NCBI GenBank assembly: GCA_039193195.1
Contig: JBCCWS010000007.1
Span: 122,884 to 186,883, forward strand
DNA length: 64,000 nt
From: Pseudomonadota bacterium
GTDB taxonomy: Bacteria; Pseudomonadota; Gammaproteobacteria; Steroidobacterales; JBCBZW01
Direction: 5' to 3'
Within the stretch, counting starts at the first letter, position 1, and every line of letters begins with the position of its first letter. A program made the translations under genes and the position numbers. Under the pieces are notes generated by a model, which saw only the letters and a program-made list of their open reading frames with translations, did no database searches and was not told where the DNA came from. This document shows, piece after piece, positions 52,952-60,775 of the stretch.

Positions 52952-55900
52952 TCAGGAAGATGGGGAGCAACGACACACCCGAAAACCGACGTTGATGTTG
53001 CGGTAGTACGGACGATTCCAGGAGCGGTCGGCGCAGCGCGCCTGTTCTTCTGCGAAACCGCTACTTGCGGCCCAATACGCACCCCGTAAGGGCATTGATT
53101 GCGGCTGATCTTCGACGGGAGCGCACCACTCGCGAAGTCCACCCGCGAAGTCATATGCGTCGCCAACGCCTTTGTCACGCGGCCACAATCCAACGGCCGC
53201 ACCCCTGTCTCTCCCCGTATTGGCTGCGTTCGCGTCCCAGGCGTCACCCCACGGGTACTCATTGGCATTGGGACCACCAGCGGCGAGCTGCCACTGGGCT
53301 TCATTTGGCAGCGTGATCGCCTCCCCGATCTCGGCACTCAGCCATCGACAGAACGCCGTTGCCTCGTACCAGCTGACCGAATCCCGAGGGTAGTTGCTAA
53401 TCTTGTAGTACGCGTCCCCAGCCTGCTCTGGTTGCTCGAGTCCCACCCACCATTGGGGGTTCGCGTAGCCGTTCTCGGCGTCCAAGAAGGCCTGAAACTG
53501 CCGATGGGTTATGGGGTAACGCGACACTTCAAAGGCATGTTCGATCCTGTGCATCCCCGTGCCAGCTAGCCATTTGCTTTGCTTCAGCAACACGCTACCT
53601 GCGGGCACCGTTACCCAGTCGATTGAGGGCAATCCGTTCTCGTCAGCGACGCCAGGACGGTCGTCTAGGCCCATCAACCCAAGCCACCGATAGACTTGAA
53701 CGCGCGCCTCCATGTCGATCGGCAGCGCCAACGCTCGCCGGGCAATGCCTTGGTACCGCCCCTCCCAGTCCCCCAACCGCCCGCGCCGTTGCGCGATGTC
53801 GAGGCAGCGGCCGATGAGCGCGGCTTTGAATGGCTCGCGGGCGAGCTGGTCTCCCGCGATGTCGTCCGCCAGCGCGTCGAGCACCGGCATGGCGCGCTGC
53901 AGGCTATCCCGGGCCTCGTAGGCAAAGCGGAACTCCAGCGTGGGATGCCAGGCCTCCACGTTGCCGTGCTCGCGCAGGCAGTCGCTGAGCGATACGTCAT
54001 TGATTCGCAGCCGCTCGCTCGCCAGGAAGTACGAGAACATCAGGTGGGCAAACTCGGCCGAGTGTTGGTCGCTGGAGAACAGCAACCCGGAGTTGCGCAG
54101 GAGCTCCATGAGCTTTCGGTTCGCATCGAGTTCGCTCGTCTCGTCGTAGCGGTTGGCCTGTGCGAAGGTGGTCAGGGCCCGTTCGACCTCGGCGTTCGCG
54201 ATCTTCGCGATTGGCTGCGTACGCGGCTGACCGCTGTACTCGCCCGTGTGCATGTCTAGGGCGATCACCTGCAGTCGCCGTCTCGTGGCCACGATGTCTT
54301 GGGTCTCGCTCTCGTAGCGGTTGTGCAGCACGCGGCTCACGATGCTGTCGTAGAGATCGTGGATGTCCTCGGGCAGCTGATTCCCGTCGTGGTACTTCAC
54401 GCACAGCGCGTGCAGCATCAGGGGGTTGCTGCGAAGCTCTCGCAGGTCGTCGCGGGTCTCCAACTGAGACCGTAGCGCGCTGGCCTTGCGTTTCCATTCG
54501 CTTGGCGTGGCGAGGCGAAACCACTGATCGATGAAGCTCTCCTGTAGCGGGCTCGGCAGGGCGCTCAGGTCGCGCGTTGCGAGTGCGAGTTGGTTCTCAT
54601 CGTTGCTGGAGAGTCCGTAGGGGCGGCTGGTGAGCAAGACGCGGTTATCCCCGAAGCTCGGTGACCGCAGCGTACTGGCGAGGCCGCTCAACAGGGCGCT
54701 GCGGGGATAGGTCGTCTTTCCTTGCGGGTTCTTTCCTTCGCTGGGCACCTCGTCCACACCGTCCAGCAGCATCAGCGCAGATCCGGCCTCCCAGTGCGCC
54801 ACGAAGAGCGCTCGCGTCAGTCCGACATCGGCACATCGGCCCTCCAACCAATCGCCGATAGCCTCCAGGAACTGGCGGGCCCCCCAATCGCGTTCCGTCG
54901 GGGCGAGCGCCTCAGCGAGATCCCGCAGGCGGATCAGCACAGGCAGGCGTTGACGCAGATCGCTCGGTGGGGTTTCCCGATAGTGTGCTGGGAGTTGCTC
55001 GCTCTGCTCGCTGGGCAGGGGAATGGCGCCGCCGACCACGCCGAGCACCCAGCGGCAGAAGGTGGTCTTGCCGCCGCCCGCTTGTCCGGGCACGTACAGC
55101 GAGCGTTCGTTGAGCTCATTGAGCAGTAAGGAATGCTGTTGACGATCGAGGCTCAGGCTGGTCCCGTTCTCCGGCTGCTGGATGAGCGTCAGCGCCGGCA
55201 CGTAGATCTGCGCCAGGGTGATGGCGACCCCGGTCTGGGCGTTGAGGCCCGGGTTATCGAGTTGCTCCACCTCGCCTAGGATCCACTTGCGGTATGCCTC
55301 GGGCACGCGGGGTGGCGCGGCGGACTGGGGCGACGGCTGCTCGGAGGCGGCGCCTTGGCCTCCCTGCGTGAGTTGGGAGATCGTCTGATCGAGCTGCGTG
55401 CGCAGCGTGTCCTCGAAGGCCTGGGTGCCGTCGTAGTCGATCACGTTCACCCGGTAGCCGTCAGGGTTCAGCGCCGCGAAGAAGTCTCGGCAGGCTTGTA
55501 GCTGACCGGCCCAGCTGACGGGATCCTCCAGGTTGGGTTCCGGCGCATGCGCGCCGCGCAGCAGCAGCACCGCCGGCCGGCCGTCGTTGTTGCCTTTCGC
55601 CCCCTCCATCGCCTGGTAGAACTCCCACACAGAGCCGCTGCGGTGCTCCGCCGCGGGCTCGGGCAAGGACTCGACGGTAGGCCAATCGGGGTAGTCTTCC
55701 TCCGGCAGCGGCGTGCCGACGCGCGACCAGAAGATGAACACCGCCAGATCGCACTCCGCCGGTGTCGGCAGGTTCTCCTCGATCGCCTTCTGCGGACTCA
55801 CCCAGGCGATGCGCGGGTAGGCGGACTGATCCCAGGTGACGGCCTCGAAGCGGAAGGCCTTGTAATGGGGGCTGTCGTTGAGCCGGTCGATGAGCTGGCG

Positions 55901-55984
55901 CGCGAGCCTGCGCTCCACGCTCACGTCAGACGGGGAGCCTACGAAGATCCGTATCAAACGAACGTTGTGGACGGCCTGCGGCAT
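52952..55984 (-). CDS. DGR target 3: DUF4062-NACHT-FGE protein (intact)
   Basis: A 1010-residue NLR-like protein with an intact reading frame. Residues about 10-210 are DUF4062-like ('LIRIFVGSPSDVSVERRLA', 'CDLAVFIFWSRVGTPL'). The NACHT NTPase has 'LYVPGQAGGGKTTFCRW' near 300 and 'LMLLDGVDEVPSEG' near 405. A helical sensor linker leads to an FGE-sulfatase domain from about 775 ('WVTVPAGSVLLKQ', 'DSVSWYEATAFCRWL', 'LPNEAQWQLAAGG', 'GFRVCRC'). The C-terminal 26 residues are VR3. By analogy with STAND immune proteins, a variable ligand domain would trigger NTPase-driven oligomerisation; the effector could be the DUF4062 part. Function is inference. ATG 55984 is preferred over GTG 55993. Confidence 0.93.
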   Translation of the reverse strand: MPQAVHNVRLIRIFVGSPSDVSVERRLARQLIDRLNDSPHYKAFRFEAVTWDQSAYPRIAWVSPQKAIEENLPTPAECDLAVFIFWSRVGTPLPEEDYPDWPTVESLPEPAAEHRSGSVWEFYQAMEGAKGNNDGRPAVLLLRGAHAPEPNLEDPVSWAGQLQACRDFFAALNPDGYRVNVIDYDGTQAFEDTLRTQLDQTISQLTQGGQGAASEQPSPQSAAPPRVPEAYRKWILGEVEQLDNPGLNAQTGVAITLAQIYVPALTLIQQPENGTSLSLDRQQHSLLLNELNERSLYVPGQAGGGKTTFCRWVLGVVGGAIPLPSEQSEQLPAHYRETPPSDLRQRLPVLIRLRDLAEALAPTERDWGARQFLEAIGDWLEGRCADVGLTRALFVAHWEAGSALMLLDGVDEVPSEGKNPQGKTTYPRSALLSGLASTLRSPSFGDNRVLLTSRPYGLSSNDENQLALATRDLSALPSPLQESFIDQWFRLATPSEWKRKASALRSQLETRDDLRELRSNPLMLHALCVKYHDGNQLPEDIHDLYDSIVSRVLHNRYESETQDIVATRRRLQVIALDMHTGEYSGQPRTQPIAKIANAEVERALTTFAQANRYDETSELDANRKLMELLRNSGLLFSSDQHSAEFAHLMFSYFLASERLRINDVSLSDCLREHGNVEAWHPTLEFRFAYEARDSLQRAMPVLDALADDIAGDQLAREPFKAALIGRCLDIAQRRGRLGDWEGRYQGIARRALALPIDMEARVQVYRWLGLMGLDDRPGVADENGLPSIDWVTVPAGSVLLKQSKWLAGTGMHRIEHAFEVSRYPITHRQFQAFLDAENGYANPQWWVGLEQPEQAGDAYYKISNYPRDSVSWYEATAFCRWLSAEIGEAITLPNEAQWQLAAGGPNANEYPWGDAWDANAANTGRDRGAAVGLWPRDKGVGDAYDFAGGLREWCAPVEDQPQSMPLRGAYWAASSGFAEEQARCADRSWNRPYYRNINVGFRVCRCSPSS
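52964..53041 (-). repeat. DGR variable repeat 3 (VR3)
   Basis: 78 bases differing from the TR at 8 positions, all template adenines. The variable codons give D, S, W, N, R, Y, Y, N, I, N, V. Codons near its end still equal the template, so it is the least diverged VR. Confidence 0.95.
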
Positions 55985-56226
55985 GCGGGACACTCGTGTA
56001 TAGCTGTGTTTCTAGACTACTGCTCAGTAGCGTCGTGAACGAGCGTGCCTCGTCCATAGGCTAGTGCGCTGTGGGGGGCAGACGTCGCAGGCAATCGACG
56101 AGTCCCTACACCTCAGTGCGTCGCTTGCGTCGTGATACACCGCGGAACCTGCGCGGCGTCGGCGGTTGAAGGGGCGAATTGTACAGCTCGCGGTTCAATT
56201 CCCCGCAGCGTAAGCGAACAGGAAAG

Positions 56227-56505
56227 TTAGCTTTGCTCGAGTGAGCGCTCGATCACGCCGGCGAGGGTGCGCACGTCCACGAAGCTGTCGGGCTTCAAAT
56301 CGTCTTCGATGAACTCGAAGTCAAAGTGATCCTCCAGCAAGGTCACCAGCTCCACCACGGCGAAGGAATCCAGGTTGAGGCCGCCGTTGAACAGGGGGGT
56401 GTCCGCCTCGATCTGCTCGGCGCTCAAGGGGACGTCGAGTTCCTCGGCGATGAGCGTGCGCAGGCGATCCAGCGTTGATTCTTGTTGTCCTACATCGTCC
56501 GGCAC
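56227..56505 (-). CDS. Acyl carrier protein
   Basis: A 92-residue carrier protein. The phosphopantetheine serine is S47 in 'GGLNLDSFAVVELVTLLE', and an acidic four-helix layout with 'FEFIEDDLKPDSFVDVRTLA' follows, as in acyl and peptidyl carrier proteins. GTG 56505 has AGGAGG nine bases upstream; the longer open frame beyond it is antisense to the radical SAM gene. As a stand-alone carrier beside three radical SAM genes it probably holds the substrate or building block of a specialised pathway, rather than general fatty acid synthesis. Confidence 0.87.
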   Translation of the reverse strand: MPDDVGQQESTLDRLRTLIAEELDVPLSAEQIEADTPLFNGGLNLDSFAVVELVTLLEDHFDFEFIEDDLKPDSFVDVRTLAGVIERSLEQS

Positions 56506-56829
56506 TTGGGTTCGCCTCCTGGCTTGCCGCCTTCCAGTGGTCTCGGGGATCGCTGCTAGCGACGATGCCAAGATACGAACAAGCTCACTTGGCGGCAAGT
56601 GCCGTGCAGTGCCGCATAGTGAACCAACCCTCGCGGGTCGCCCCTCGCCGAGGCGCTTGCTCCCCGCAAATCGTCGTGCCACTCTGCTAGGCAAGCGCGC
56701 GTGCCAGGCGTGGCGCCATCGGAAACGGTTGGTGCGATGCGATGCTGCACGCCGTGCAAATAATGCGAGCGCCAGGCGCCAGCGTAGCGCCGTGCCGCCG
56801 ACGGATCCGGTAGCGTAGCGAGCGAGCCT
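56506..56829. promoter_or_regulatory. Divergent promoter region, ACP / radical SAM 1
   Basis: No gene seen. It separates the ACP gene (minus) from the first radical SAM gene (plus) and must hold both promoters. No clear operator or riboswitch was recognised. Confidence 0.4.
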
Positions 56830-58824
56830 ATGCAGCGCACAGCTGTCCTCGTACATCTCAATGCCTTGGTGCGGGTTAGCCCCCTGGTGGGGGGGTACCT
56901 GAAGGCCTACGCCCTCAGCCACGAGACGGTGCGCCAGCACTGGGATATCCAGCTCTACAGTGCGTACTACCACGTGCCCGCCAGCCAGATCCTCGGCGAT
57001 ATCCTGGCCCGTCGCCCGGATGTGATCGGTTTCAGCGTGTACAGCTGGAACGTGGGGCTCGTGCTGCGCCTGCTGCGAACGCTGCGCGGTCTCCTGCCGC
57101 GCCACGTGCAGTTCATCCTGGGCGGCGTGGAGGTGATGCGCTGTGCCGAGCGCTACCTGGATCCCACGTGGGAGAACGTCGCCGTGTGCAACGGCGAGGG
57201 CGAGGCCACCTTTCGCGATTACCTGCTCGAGGTAACCACGGGCGATCTGGCCCTGGAACGGGTTGACGGGTTGAGCTTCGCGCGCGATGGCCAGTGGCAC
57301 AGCACGGCGCCTCGGCCGCGCCTGGCCAAGCTTGCGCAGATCCCGTCCCCCTTTCTGGCGGGCTACTTCGAGGCGGAGGATCTTGCCGAAGTGGCGCTCT
57401 TCGAGACCAACCGCGGCTGTCCCTTCGCCTGTGATTTCTGCTACTGGGGCGGTGCCGTGGGCGAGCGCGTGCACAAGCTCGAGCTGGATCGGATCAAGGA
57501 GGAGATGACCTACCTGGCACGCCACCGGTCGAAGACCTTGGCCCTTTGCGATGCCAACTTCGGGATGCTGCCGCGCGATGTGGAGATCGCCGAGCATATC
57601 GCCAAGCTGCGCCACGACTACAACGCGCCCCAGCGGGTAGCCTACAGCACGGCGAAGAACAACCCCAACCGCGTGGAGCAGGTGGCCCGCATCCTCACCC
57701 AGGGCAAGCTGTTGCATAACCAATCGATTTCACTGCAGACCCTGAACGAGGCCGCGCTGCGCAAAGCGAGCCGCGACAACATCCGCGCGGAGACCTACGT
57801 GGGCCTGCAGCGCCGGCTCAACGAGTGGCGCGTGCCGTCCTTCGTCGAGCTCCTGTGGCCGATGCCGGGGGAGACCTTGGCATCCTTCAAAGACGGCATT
57901 GACGCCCTGTGCGCCATGGGCACGCAGTCCTTCACGGTCTACCCCCTGCTGTGGCTGAACAACGTGGGCTACGCGGATAAGACCGAAGAGTACGGCGTGG
58001 TCACCCTGCGCGAAGACGATCCCGCCAGCGGCGGTCAGGTGGTGATTCAGACCGCTGAAGTCACCTTCGATGAGTACGTGCACGGCCTGCTCTTCGCCAT
58101 GGCCGTCTACCTGCTGCACAACTGCCGCGGCATGTTCGCCACCCTCCTGGTGCTGCGCCACCTGGGCGTGGCCAAGCCGCGCAAGGTCTTCGATGACTTC
58201 GTGGCCTTCATGGATGCGCGCTGTGCCGCGCTAGAGGGCGGCGCCGGCGAGAAGGGCGACGCGGTGGTGCGCCTGTGGCAGGACGGCAGAGGCCGCTTCG
58301 AGCAGATGATCAGCTACGTGTGGCGCGGGGCCATCGCCTACGCAGCGCTGCACAGCGCCCGCGCCGATTTCGACAAGTTGCTCGAGGCCTTCGTCGACGC
58401 GCATTGGTCCGACTGGACCGCAGATCTGGGCGAGGACGACCGCGAGCTGCTGCGCAGCGCCTTCGAGTTCGATCTTCTCTCGCGGCCCTTCCCATTCCTG
58501 CAGACGCGCTTCGAGCTCGGCGTGTCCTGCACCGCGCTGAAGGTAGCGCGCAAGCGTCGCGGGCACTGGGTGGCCCAGTCGGATTTCGATCTGCCGCGGA
58601 TCGTGAACGCTTTTCGCGCGCGCGGCGAAGCGTCAGCCGAGGATCTGCTGCGCGCGCCGCGCGACATCAGCATCAACCATCGGCCACGCCAGGTGAGCCA
58701 GCTGCCGGCCAAGCAAGAAGAGGAGCATCACTGGCACATGCACCAGGCGATCCGCGAGATCGGCAACCTGGAGCCGGAAGTGAGCAGCGACGGCGCGGTT
58801 CAGGCGGTCTCGGCGCAGGTGTAG
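56830..58824 (+). CDS. B12-binding-type radical SAM protein 1
   Basis: A 664-residue protein of the cobalamin-dependent radical SAM class. The N-terminal Rossmann-like B12 domain (about 1-135) has 'RRPDVIGFSVYSWNVGLVLR' and 'FILGGVEVM'. The radical SAM barrel follows, with the cluster motif 'CPFACDFCYWGG' (C197, C201, C204) and 'VELLWPMPGETLASFKDGID' near 335. The C-terminal third (about 420-660) is helical and specific to this group. The usual B12 lower-ligand histidine (DxHxxG) is not evident, as in many B12 radical SAM enzymes. Such enzymes methylate or rearrange unactivated carbons. Its 3' end overlaps radical SAM 2 by 25 bases, convergent. Confidence 0.88.
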   Translation: MQRTAVLVHLNALVRVSPLVGGYLKAYALSHETVRQHWDIQLYSAYYHVPASQILGDILARRPDVIGFSVYSWNVGLVLRLLRTLRGLLPRHVQFILGGVEVMRCAERYLDPTWENVAVCNGEGEATFRDYLLEVTTGDLALERVDGLSFARDGQWHSTAPRPRLAKLAQIPSPFLAGYFEAEDLAEVALFETNRGCPFACDFCYWGGAVGERVHKLELDRIKEEMTYLARHRSKTLALCDANFGMLPRDVEIAEHIAKLRHDYNAPQRVAYSTAKNNPNRVEQVARILTQGKLLHNQSISLQTLNEAALRKASRDNIRAETYVGLQRRLNEWRVPSFVELLWPMPGETLASFKDGIDALCAMGTQSFTVYPLLWLNNVGYADKTEEYGVVTLREDDPASGGQVVIQTAEVTFDEYVHGLLFAMAVYLLHNCRGMFATLLVLRHLGVAKPRKVFDDFVAFMDARCAALEGGAGEKGDAVVRLWQDGRGRFEQMISYVWRGAIAYAALHSARADFDKLLEAFVDAHWSDWTADLGEDDRELLRSAFEFDLLSRPFPFLQTRFELGVSCTALKVARKRRGHWVAQSDFDLPRIVNAFRARGEASAEDLLRAPRDISINHRPRQVSQLPAKQEEEHHWHMHQAIREIGNLEPEVSSDGAVQAVSAQV

Positions 58825-60764
58825 CGCGCCTCGGTCTTGCGGATGCCGCGCAGCATGCGGTAGAGGTGCCAATGAATGTCATCGCTGCTGCGCTCCTTGC
58901 GAAAGGCGAGGCCGCGGCGGTGGTCGATGCGCAGCTCCACGGGCCCGGCCGAGAGCGCTTCTAACAGATGCGCCGTGCCGTGCGGCTCGCCGCCCTCGTC
59001 GACCCCGCGCAGGGCATCGATGAACGCGGGGAAGTCGTAGGGCGAGGTCACTTCCCAGATGCCTCTGCGGCGCTTGCTGATGGCGATCTGCTCGGGCTCC
59101 ACGCCAAGGGTCAGGGCGGTCTGCAGGAAGGGGTAAGGGCGAGAGAGCAGGTCGAACTCCAGGGCGGCCACGATCTGCTTGCGATCTTCCGGTCGCGCCA
59201 GCCAAGGGCGTTGGCTGAGGAGAAAGTCGCGCAGGGACCGGTCGAGCTGCTCGCGGTGGGCGTGGAGGGCGGCGTCGGCGAGCACGCCCTTCCAGATGTA
59301 CTGCAGCACCCGCTCCGGTTGGCGCTTGCCGAGTTGCCACAGGCCGAAGAGACCCTCCTCATCAGAGTCGCTGCGGCCTTCCATCCACTCGACGAACGCA
59401 TCGGCCACCTCGCGGAAGGTGGCGAGGCCGAGGTGGTGCAGCAGCTGCATGGTCACGTACAGGCCGCGGCAATCGTGCAGGAGGAAGATCGCGGTGGCGA
59501 ACTGCAGCCCGCGTAGGTAATCGGCGTAGCTGACCTCGCGCGTTTGCACGACGATCTCGCCGCCGCCGGCGGGATCGTCTTCGGCCATCGTCACCACGCC
59601 GAGCTCGTCGCCGCGCTCGCGGTAACCGATGTTGTTGATCCACAGCAAGGGGTAGATCTGAAAGGCCTGGGCGCCCATGGCGCACAGGGCGTCGATGCCG
59701 TCCTTGAAGGACTCGAGCGTCTCCCCTGGCAGGGGCCACATGAGTTCCACGTTGGAGGAGACGCCCCATTCGTTGAGGCGCCGCTGCAGGGCGACGTAGC
59801 TGTCCGCCTTGATGTTGCTGCGCTTGGCGACGTCGAGCGCCTGCGGGTTCATGGTCTGCAAGGAGATCGAGTGCACGTTCATGAGGCCGCCGTCGATCAG
59901 CACCTTGGCCACCCGTTCCACGCGCTTCTCGCTGTTCTTGGCCGTGGAGAAGGAAACGTGGTCAGGGTAGCGATACTGCTCGCGCGAACGCACCAGGTGC
60001 TCCGCCAGCGTTAGGTCGCGCGGCAGCATGCCGAAGTTGGCATCGCAGAAGTAGATCGTGCGTGCGCCCTCCCGGCAGATGTAGGTGATCTCCTCCTTCA
60101 GGCGCTCCTCGTCGAAGCGGTTGACGCGCGCACCGATGGCCCCGCCCCAGTAGCAAAACTCGCACTGGTACGGACACCCTCGGTTGGTCTCCAGCAGGGC
60201 CGCGTCCACGCCCTGCACTTGCAGGACCCCCGTGAGGTAAGGCGAGGGGATGTCATCGAGCTGGCGAAGGCGTGCCTGCGCTGGCGTGGCGATCCAGCTG
60301 CCATCGCGCCAAAAGGCCAGCCCGGGTACCTGCTCCAGGGCGGGTCGGCTCTGTCCAAGCTCTAGCAGATAGTCGCGAAAGGTGAGCTCGCCCTCGCCGT
60401 TGCAGACAGCCACGTCCTCCCAATCCTGCGATACGTAGCGTTGGCCGAGGTTCATCACCTCCACGCCACCGAGCAGGTAGCGCGTGGATGCGGGCAGCAC
60501 GGCGCGCAGGGCTGGCAGCAGGCGCTGGACCAAGCGCACGTTCCAGGTGTACACGGAGAAGCCCACGAGCTGCGGGCGCTTGCGGGCGAGGTCGGCGATG
60601 ATCTGGGAGGCCGGGGTGGAGACGTGTGCGCTGTAGAGCTCGATGTCCCAGTCGCGGGCGAGCTCCGGCTCGGTCAGCGCCATCGCCTTCAGGTAGCCGC
60701 TGGTCAAGGGCGTGACGCTGCGGATCACGTCCAAGTGGATGAGTACGGCGCGCCGGCGACTCAC
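58800..60764 (-). CDS. B12-binding-type radical SAM protein 2
   Basis: A 654-residue paralogue of the genes on either side. The B12-like domain has 'KRPQLVGFSVYTWNVRLVQR' and 'YLLGGVEVM'. The cluster site is 'CPYQCEFCYWGG' (C197, C201, C204 from GTG 60764), and 'VELMWPLPGETLESFKDGID' is conserved. The C-terminal helical region includes 'EFDLLSRPYPFLQTALTLGV', very like protein 1. GTG 60764 is preferred because the conserved 'AVLIHLDVI' start follows and it lies only 11 bases after the stop of radical SAM 3. The two minus-strand genes are likely one operon. Confidence 0.88.
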   Translation of the reverse strand: MSRRRAVLIHLDVIRSVTPLTSGYLKAMALTEPELARDWDIELYSAHVSTPASQIIADLARKRPQLVGFSVYTWNVRLVQRLLPALRAVLPASTRYLLGGVEVMNLGQRYVSQDWEDVAVCNGEGELTFRDYLLELGQSRPALEQVPGLAFWRDGSWIATPAQARLRQLDDIPSPYLTGVLQVQGVDAALLETNRGCPYQCEFCYWGGAIGARVNRFDEERLKEEITYICREGARTIYFCDANFGMLPRDLTLAEHLVRSREQYRYPDHVSFSTAKNSEKRVERVAKVLIDGGLMNVHSISLQTMNPQALDVAKRSNIKADSYVALQRRLNEWGVSSNVELMWPLPGETLESFKDGIDALCAMGAQAFQIYPLLWINNIGYRERGDELGVVTMAEDDPAGGGEIVVQTREVSYADYLRGLQFATAIFLLHDCRGLYVTMQLLHHLGLATFREVADAFVEWMEGRSDSDEEGLFGLWQLGKRQPERVLQYIWKGVLADAALHAHREQLDRSLRDFLLSQRPWLARPEDRKQIVAALEFDLLSRPYPFLQTALTLGVEPEQIAISKRRRGIWEVTSPYDFPAFIDALRGVDEGGEPHGTAHLLEALSAGPVELRIDHRRGLAFRKERSSDDIHWHLYRMLRGIRKTEARYTCAETA

Positions 60765-60775
60765 GAGCGTTGCGC

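Noticed and set aside
56060..56080. Second MITE end (CTAGTGCGCTGTG)
   Set aside because: Only about ten bases resemble the element end at 52621, with no partner repeat.
56506..57723. Upstream extension of the ACP frame
   Set aside because: Antisense to radical SAM 1; the ACP has its own ribosome site and start at 56505.
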